Assembly: GCF_046546175.1 (NCBI RefSeq)
Contig: NZ_JBKGYF010000030.1
Span: 1-18,028 of the forward strand
Direction: 5' to 3'
DNA from: Methanohalobium sp046546175
GTDB taxonomy: Archaea; Halobacteriota; Methanosarcinia; Methanosarcinales; Methanosarcinaceae
Length of the DNA: 18,028 bases
In this document: piece after piece, positions 14,243 to 18,028 of the stretch
Layout: each line of letters opens with the position of its first letter
Position numbering within the stretch: the stretch's first letter is position 1
Translations under genes and position numbers: made by a program
The notes under the pieces: generated by a model
What the model was told of the DNA's origin: nothing
The model's input: the letters and a program-made list of their open reading frames with translations, nothing else
Databases searched by the model: none

Positions 14243-14499
14243 AACGCTATCCCAAGATAATTTAACAGAATTATAAGCAGTGCCCCGAAAATACCACCAA
14301 TCGCGCATACAAGGAACACTATCCACGTATAGGCTATACCCAATCCAAATACTATATTTGCACCAATAAGAACAACGAGTCCTGTTACAGTATTAATAAT
14401 AAGTTTTTTGATGGATCTCAACAATATATACATTACTACTGCTGCTATAATTGCAATCACTATAACCGATAGTTCTGGTGTTGTTGGTATTACTGGCAT
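14239..14499 (-). CDS. BofA-like small membrane protein
   Basis: An 86-residue integral membrane protein with three predicted membrane segments (about 11-28, 36-55 and 58-82). The pattern 'LLRSIKKLIINTVTGLVVLIGANIV' followed by a glycine-rich hydrophobic end ('AIGGIFGALLIILLNYLGI') matches the pro-sigma-K processing inhibitor BofA family. In Bacillus BofA restrains an intramembrane protease; archaea have no sigma-K, so the role here is unknown. The ATG at 14499 has no ribosome binding site, but TTTTTATATATC about 30 bases upstream suggests a near-leaderless transcript independent of the DNPH1-like gene. Confidence 0.7.
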   Translation of the reverse strand: MPVIPTTPELSVIVIAIIAAVVMYILLRSIKKLIINTVTGLVVLIGANIVFGLGIAYTWIVFLVCAIGGIFGALLIILLNYLGIAF

Positions 14500-14524
14500 A
14501 GTATCAATGTAAAAAAGGTGTAAG

Positions 14525-14537
14525 AGATATATAAAAA
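14525..14537 (-). promoter_or_regulatory. TATA box of the BofA-like gene
   Basis: On the minus strand TTTTTATATATCT begins right after the stop codon of the DNPH1-like gene and is about 25-38 bases before the ATG at 14499, the correct distance for a very short leader. The T run could also end the upstream transcript. Confidence 0.4.
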
Positions 14538-14963
14538 TTACTGAGATAATATTGAATCAATTGAACCTGTTATAATTGTTTCCAGTTCACTGACATCTGA
14601 ATATTCAACAATTGATATTTTATCGTAGGTATTTCCAAGAACCATTGAAGACACATCTGCATCCCTATCATGCATACAGATGACAGGGATGCCCTCATGA
14701 ACTGCATGACATATTTCATAACCAACTCCTATAGACGGCACTGTTACCTCCGCAAGAAGAATATCACTTGACTCTATCAATCCAATATCTCTTTTAAAAA
14801 TTTCCTGTTCTCTCATACCTGACTCGGTATATTCCAGAGTGGTATCCACAACATGCCAGCTCATAATCTCAAACCCCTGATTATGAAGAAAATTACATAT
14901 ACAATTGTATACAGGCAACATCTTCCTCCCACCGCGTATAGAACCCGAAAAGAATATTTTCAT
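14538..14963 (-). CDS. DNPH1-like 2'-deoxynucleoside 5'-phosphate N-hydrolase
   Basis: A 141-residue member of the nucleoside 2-deoxyribosyltransferase superfamily closest to human DNPH1 (Rcl). FSGSIRGGR (5-13), D59 in 'FKRDIGLI', and 'AEVTVPSIGVGYE' (71-83, catalytic-type E83) match the phosphate-binding loop and active site of that family. DNPH1 cleaves the glycosidic bond of deoxynucleoside monophosphates, including modified ones, to clean the nucleotide pool; activity on deoxy or ribo substrates here is inferred. The start ATG overlaps the stop of the U32 gene by four bases (ATGA), which indicates translational coupling. Confidence 0.82.
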   Translation of the reverse strand: MKIFFSGSIRGGRKMLPVYNCICNFLHNQGFEIMSWHVVDTTLEYTESGMREQEIFKRDIGLIESSDILLAEVTVPSIGVGYEICHAVHEGIPVICMHDRDADVSSMVLGNTYDKISIVEYSDVSELETIITGSIDSILSQ

Positions 14964-17413
14964 AATACACCTCTGTAATAGTGTCCTTTGGTATGCCCTC
15001 TCAATATATTTTTACATCCATAACGGGATGTATTGCTGTCAACAGCATCCCTATAAATACCTGTTAATTTTGCAACATGGTAGGATTCATACATTCCCGC
15101 GTTAATTCTTATGCTGTATAAACCTGAGTTGAGAATTTCTTCTATATTATCAAGCATACATAAATCCCTTGAATTAAAAATATGAGTCCTGCAACTTGTA
15201 TCCATCTCCATTGGAAATGTAAATCCCTTCCTATCAGCTATTTCATATTTTCCAGATCTGCATGGAGATCCACAGGATTTATGATTTCCAAAAATACCGC
15301 CAATAAAACAGTGTTCAGATACCATAACCTCTATTGGACCGTGAACGATACATTCCGCCGGTCCGAACGATGATATTGTTTTTACCTGGTCAATTGTCAG
15401 CTCAGGGGATAACGTCACTTTTTCAGCTCCGTATCTGAGCATATAATCAAATGATAATTTATTGAACACGTTTAATGGTGTATCAACAATAACGGACAAC
15501 CCCATTTTTTTTGCTGTTTTCAAAATTCCAGTATTGGATACCAAAACCCCATCAAAATTATGCTTTTTTACCTTATCAAGTGTTTTTATGACATCCTCCA
15601 TTTCGTTGTCAGTTATTATACTGGGTGTATTGAGATAAATCCTGCATCCTGAGTTATGTGCAGTTTCTTTTGCATACTGGAGGTCGTTTTTTAAAATTTC
15701 AAAACTTCGGTATTTTAAAATTTCAAAATAGATAATATCTGCACCTCCAGAAATAGCAGCCATCATCTGACTGATTGAACTTACATTTAAAGCAAGGTTT
15801 GGGGTATTAATATCAGAAGTCACTGGTGCTGGTTTTAAATGTTTTTCGTAGGATTCGTCTCCTTCCTTTTGAAAGCGTCTACATTTTTCAATCCGTTTTT
15901 TTTCAAGCCCAGATATTGCTGCATTTCTGATTGCATTTATCCGACCAATTGGTATGAAGATATTCTCATCTGAATGAATGGTTATTTTTGAAGGGTCAAA
16001 TACTGTATCCCCCATCTTTGCAATCTGTTTTTTAATCTGTTCTTCAGAAGTCGGTTTCTTCGATGCTTTTTCAACTACATAATCAGATGTTACCAAAACT
16101 TCATTTATTCCATCACTCATTTGAGTTACAAGATATGAACCGACTGATGCCCTCACAGTAACAGTGACCGGTATTTTTCGAATTGGTGCAGAAGATGTGA
16201 ACGTCTTTTCAAGGGATTCATTGAGATTTTTATCAAAGGTTTTGTAAACCCTTCTGCCGGGTTTTATCTTATTTTTAAAAGGTATAGCTACTAACGAACC
16301 CGCATCTGCACTATCGGTTTTCTTTACGTTTTTGTATATATTTGTCACAGTATCTCCGATTTCGTCAATCCCTTCAATACCTATCCCATCACCAATACTT
16401 AATGTATCTGAAAGTCTAATTTCCAGATTTTTATATCTGCGGTTATAATCCATAACTTTGCCCACTGGTAACCCACGGTTATATGGGCGTACCGGGTTAA
16501 TGAGGTCATATATTGGATTACCAATAAGATAGGCAGTTGTAAAATCCCTGTTAAAAAGTTGTGCAAGCTGTTTTAATTCATTATCATATACTGTGTAACC
16601 TGATGGATTTTTCATATACCTGTCAATCAATTTCCGGTATATAGATACTACTCCTGCTACATACTCAGGGCGTTTCATTCGCCCTTCTATCTTGAAAGCA
16701 TCAATTCCTGTATTGATAAGTTTGGGTAAAATTTCTGCAGTGTTCAAATCCTTTGGACTCAGCAGATATTCTCCTTTTGTATCGATCATTTTTCCGTTTT
16801 TGTAAAGACTGTACTTTTTACGGCAGGGCTGAGCACAAAACCCCCGGTTACCACTTCGTCCACCGATTATACTGCTGAATAGGCACTGCCCTGAATAGGA
16901 TATACATAAAGCTCCATGTACAAAAGTTTCTATACCTATATCTGTGTTATGTCTGATGTACTCGATTTGTTTAAGGTTCAGTTCCCTTGCAAGTATTACC
17001 CGTTCTATACCCATGTCTTCCAAAAACCGAACTGATTCAAGATTGTGTATTGTCATCTGAGTGCTTGCATGTACAGGAAGGTCAGGTACCAGTTCTCTTG
17101 CAAGATAGATCAACCCCAAGTCCTGCAATATCACTGCATCTGTTCCGAGATCATGAAGGTGATAGAGGATATTGACAGCATCTTCAATTTCGTTATCTTT
17201 TATGAGAACATTAAGTGTCACATATACCCTGACACCTCTTAAATGGGCGTAATCTATAGCTTCTGTGAGTTTATCCTTCGAGAAATTGTTTGCATACCCT
17301 CTGGCACTCAGGGATTTCATACCAAGATATACTGCATCTGCTCCATTTTCCACTGCAGCTATAAGAGAGTTCATGTCACCTGCCGGTGCCATCAATTCAG
17401 GTTTTTTCAACAT
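14960..17413 (-). CDS. Tandem peptidase-U32 family protein (RlhA-like)
   Basis: An 817-residue U32 protein. The N-terminal U32 domain (about 1-265) has the signature FVHGALCISYSGQC with C170 and C177, then C193 and C197. A DUF3656-like middle region follows (about 370-500). A second, diverged U32-like barrel (about 535-800) carries its own set C702, C714, C718 and C741. U32 proteins such as RlhA, UbiU/V and TrhP carry [4Fe-4S] clusters and act in RNA or quinone hydroxylation rather than proteolysis. RlhA modifies 23S rRNA C2501; a similar rRNA role here is plausible but not proven. The ATG at 17413 is chosen over a TTG at 17428: the TATA box at 17436-17446 predicts transcription starting near 17413-17420, so the TTG would not be in the message. 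Confidence 0.88.
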   Translation of the reverse strand: MLKKPELMAPAGDMNSLIAAVENGADAVYLGMKSLSARGYANNFSKDKLTEAIDYAHLRGVRVYVTLNVLIKDNEIEDAVNILYHLHDLGTDAVILQDLGLIYLARELVPDLPVHASTQMTIHNLESVRFLEDMGIERVILARELNLKQIEYIRHNTDIGIETFVHGALCISYSGQCLFSSIIGGRSGNRGFCAQPCRKKYSLYKNGKMIDTKGEYLLSPKDLNTAEILPKLINTGIDAFKIEGRMKRPEYVAGVVSIYRKLIDRYMKNPSGYTVYDNELKQLAQLFNRDFTTAYLIGNPIYDLINPVRPYNRGLPVGKVMDYNRRYKNLEIRLSDTLSIGDGIGIEGIDEIGDTVTNIYKNVKKTDSADAGSLVAIPFKNKIKPGRRVYKTFDKNLNESLEKTFTSSAPIRKIPVTVTVRASVGSYLVTQMSDGINEVLVTSDYVVEKASKKPTSEEQIKKQIAKMGDTVFDPSKITIHSDENIFIPIGRINAIRNAAISGLEKKRIEKCRRFQKEGDESYEKHLKPAPVTSDINTPNLALNVSSISQMMAAISGGADIIYFEILKYRSFEILKNDLQYAKETAHNSGCRIYLNTPSIITDNEMEDVIKTLDKVKKHNFDGVLVSNTGILKTAKKMGLSVIVDTPLNVFNKLSFDYMLRYGAEKVTLSPELTIDQVKTISSFGPAECIVHGPIEVMVSEHCFIGGIFGNHKSCGSPCRSGKYEIADRKGFTFPMEMDTSCRTHIFNSRDLCMLDNIEEILNSGLYSIRINAGMYESYHVAKLTGIYRDAVDSNTSRYGCKNILRGHTKGHYYRGVL
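15689..15728 (-). repeat. Internal 24-base direct repeat in the U32 gene
   Basis: TTTTAAAATTTCAAAA occurs exactly at 15689-15704 and 15713-15728, a period of 24 bases (8 codons). It encodes FEILKYRS followed by FEILKNDL, so it preserves the frame and looks like a small duplication at the start of the second barrel. Confidence 0.6.
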
Positions 17414-17435
17414 ATTAACATCAGTCAATCAGTGG

Positions 17436-17446
17436 TTTTTATATAA
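17436..17446 (-). promoter_or_regulatory. TATA box of the U32 gene
   Basis: On the minus strand TTATATAAAAA is centred about 28 bases upstream of the ATG at 17413. It is the reason for choosing that start and suggests a leaderless or near-leaderless message for the U32-DNPH1 pair. Confidence 0.5.
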
Positions 17447-17464
17447 CTAGTCGTCTGGGCTATA

Positions 17465-17662
17465 TTAAAAAAATAATTTAAAATAAAAAATATTTGCTCC
17501 TCGATTAATAAGGTAGAGCCTGATTATATATAAACTGATTCCAAGTACTACCAGATTAAAAAGGGCTTTGAATACCGGGATATACCGGGTTTTGAACCAC
17601 ATTTCAATCAGGCCGTCCATTAAAAAGTGAACTACCACTTGGCTAAACAGCCTGTCCGACAA
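17465..17662 (-). CDS. Short membrane-protein reading frame, possibly truncated
   Basis: A 65-residue frame with an amphipathic N-terminal part ('DRLFSQVVVHFLMDGLIEMWFKTRYIPVF') and one hydrophobic segment ('LFNLVVLGISLYIIRLYLI'), ending in an AT-rich tail. Codon usage looks coding. The start would be TTG at 17662 with GTGGTC a few bases upstream, or an internal ATG at 17618-17620. Sensible-looking sequence (QWSE) continues upstream of the TTG to a stop at 17675-17677, so this may be the 3' part of a gene cut by the adjacent insertion sequence. The family is not recognised. Confidence 0.4.
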   Translation of the reverse strand: MSDRLFSQVVVHFLMDGLIEMWFKTRYIPVFKALFNLVVLGISLYIIRLYLINRGANIFYFKLFF

Positions 17663-17735
17663 TTCTGACCACTGTTAACCTATTTTTACCTATTAGACAA
17701 ATAAATATAAATTATAGATTAATTTATTTACTAAT

Positions 17736-18028
17736 ATGGCATTCATCCAATCATCCAAAGACCAGACATGGCTGCTGCCACCTGATATAAGAGACATGAT
17801 AAGTTCTGACCATATCTGCTACCTGGTAGATTCGTTCGTAGAAGAACTCGACTTCAGCGAGTTCGAAGATAGATATGCGGGTGCTGGGCACCCCGCATAT
17901 CATCCAAGGATACTCTGCAAAGTACTGATACAGGCGATGCTAGATGGTATCAGATCGTCACGTACCATCGCACGATGTGTACGTGAGAATGTAGTATACA
18001 TGTACCTCGCTGAGAAACTGACTCCGGA
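17736..18028 (+). CDS. IS1182-type transposase, N-terminal part, runs off the window
   Basis: The frame opens at ATG 17736 and stays open to the right edge (97 codons). The protein begins MAFIQSSKDQTWLLPPDIRD and contains 'YHPRILCKVLIQAMLDGIRSSRTIARCVREN', the InsH/DUF772 N-terminal domain of IS1182-like (IS4/IS5-superfamily DDE) transposases. The catalytic DDE domain lies outside the window. Codons are richer in C- and G-ending forms than in neighbouring genes, suggesting recent arrival. No ribosome binding site is visible before the ATG. Two strong hairpins lie within the coding sequence. The left terminal repeat cannot be fixed without the right end. Confidence 0.85.
   Translation, partial: MAFIQSSKDQTWLLPPDIRDMISSDHICYLVDSFVEELDFSEFEDRYAGAGHPAYHPRILCKVLIQAMLDGIRSSRTIARCVRENVVYMYLAEKLTP
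17844..17864 (+). repeat. Hairpin 1 inside the transposase coding sequence
   Basis: GAACTCG (17844-17850) and CGAGTTC (17858-17864) form a perfect 7-pair stem around the 7-base loop ACTTCAG. Confidence 0.6.
17872..17901 (+). repeat. Hairpin 2 inside the transposase coding sequence
   Basis: GATATGCGG-GTGC and GCAC-CCCGCATATC pair over 13 positions with one bulged C and the loop TGG. It is the most stable-looking hairpin in the window and begins 7 bases after hairpin 1. Confidence 0.65.

Noticed and set aside
14239..14499. BofA-like protein as a sigma-factor processing regulator
   Set aside because: The family resemblance is reasonable, but archaea lack sigma-K, so the bacterial function should not be transferred.
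17414..17428. TTG start of the U32 gene
   Set aside because: The TATA box at 17436-17446 is only about 8 bases upstream, so the codon would lie before the expected transcription start.
17641..17652. GGCT-AAAC-AGCC mini-hairpin as the IS left end
   Set aside because: It is only four pairs and lies within the coding-like part of the 65-residue frame. Without the right end of the element it cannot be called a terminal repeat.
1..18028. CRISPR arrays, rRNA or tRNA genes
   Set aside because: I saw no regularly spaced repeats and no tRNA-like cloverleaf or conserved T-loop sequence in any intergenic region. Short spacers were checked by eye only.
1..18028. Amber (TAG) read-through by pyrrolysine, possible in Methanosarcinales
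   Set aside because: The complete genes whose stops I checked end in TAA or TGA, and the proteins are of normal family length, so nothing here calls for pyrrolysine.

Overview
The window looks like chromosomal DNA of a methanogenic archaeon of the order Methanosarcinales. The base composition is AT-rich. Promoters are archaeal (TATA boxes with short or no leaders, alternating with GGTG/GGAG ribosome binding sites), and TTG is a frequent start codon. The gene content fits: class I lysyl-tRNA synthetase, archaeal-type PRPP synthetase, an aconitase-family large subunit of the LeuC/homoaconitase type, a winged-helix plus CBS regulator, an archaeal Nog1-like GTPase, a TrkA-N/DHH phosphoesterase and an archaeal CDIN1 homologue. 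The genus cannot be fixed from the sequence alone.

Layout. The left edge (1-391) holds the first 18 codons of a leftward gene and a short decayed-looking rightward reading frame. A leftward Nog1-like GTPase (392-1387) diverges from a winged-helix/CBS regulator (1650-2525) across an AT-rich, repeat-containing promoter region. Three leftward genes follow: hisE and the dehydratase large subunit, which look like one operon, and upstream of them a TrkA-N/DHH-DHHA1 phosphoesterase. From 5904 to 11016 there is a dense rightward run: NAD(P)HX repair enzyme (nnr), a 60-residue unknown, moaC, prs, a Cys/His-rich protein with a disordered tail, a MagIII/endonuclease III-like DNA glycosylase and a CDIN1/C15orf41-type PD-(D/E)XK nuclease. 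The last three are packed with gaps of 2 and 7 bases and read as a possible DNA repair module.

Between 11002 and 11980 lies the least explained part of the window. Two small leftward genes of unknown family share a Y-D-N-K-x2-G motif, with a 227-base spacer between them carrying three inverted repeats and a G-rich ribosome binding site that could be masked. Rightward lysS (class I) and a methyltransferase follow. They converge on a leftward group: a BofA-like membrane protein, a DNPH1-like nucleotide N-glycosidase and a tandem peptidase-U32 protein; the last two overlap by 4 bases. The right edge carries a short leftward membrane-protein reading frame and the N-terminal third or so of an IS1182-type transposase that runs off the window and contains two strong hairpins in its coding sequence.

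Most genes are ordinary housekeeping. The points most worth checking are the glycosylase/nuclease/Cys-rich gene cluster, the paired small genes with their palindrome-rich leader, the tandem U32 protein with two cysteine sets coupled to a DNPH1-like enzyme, and the transposase hairpins.
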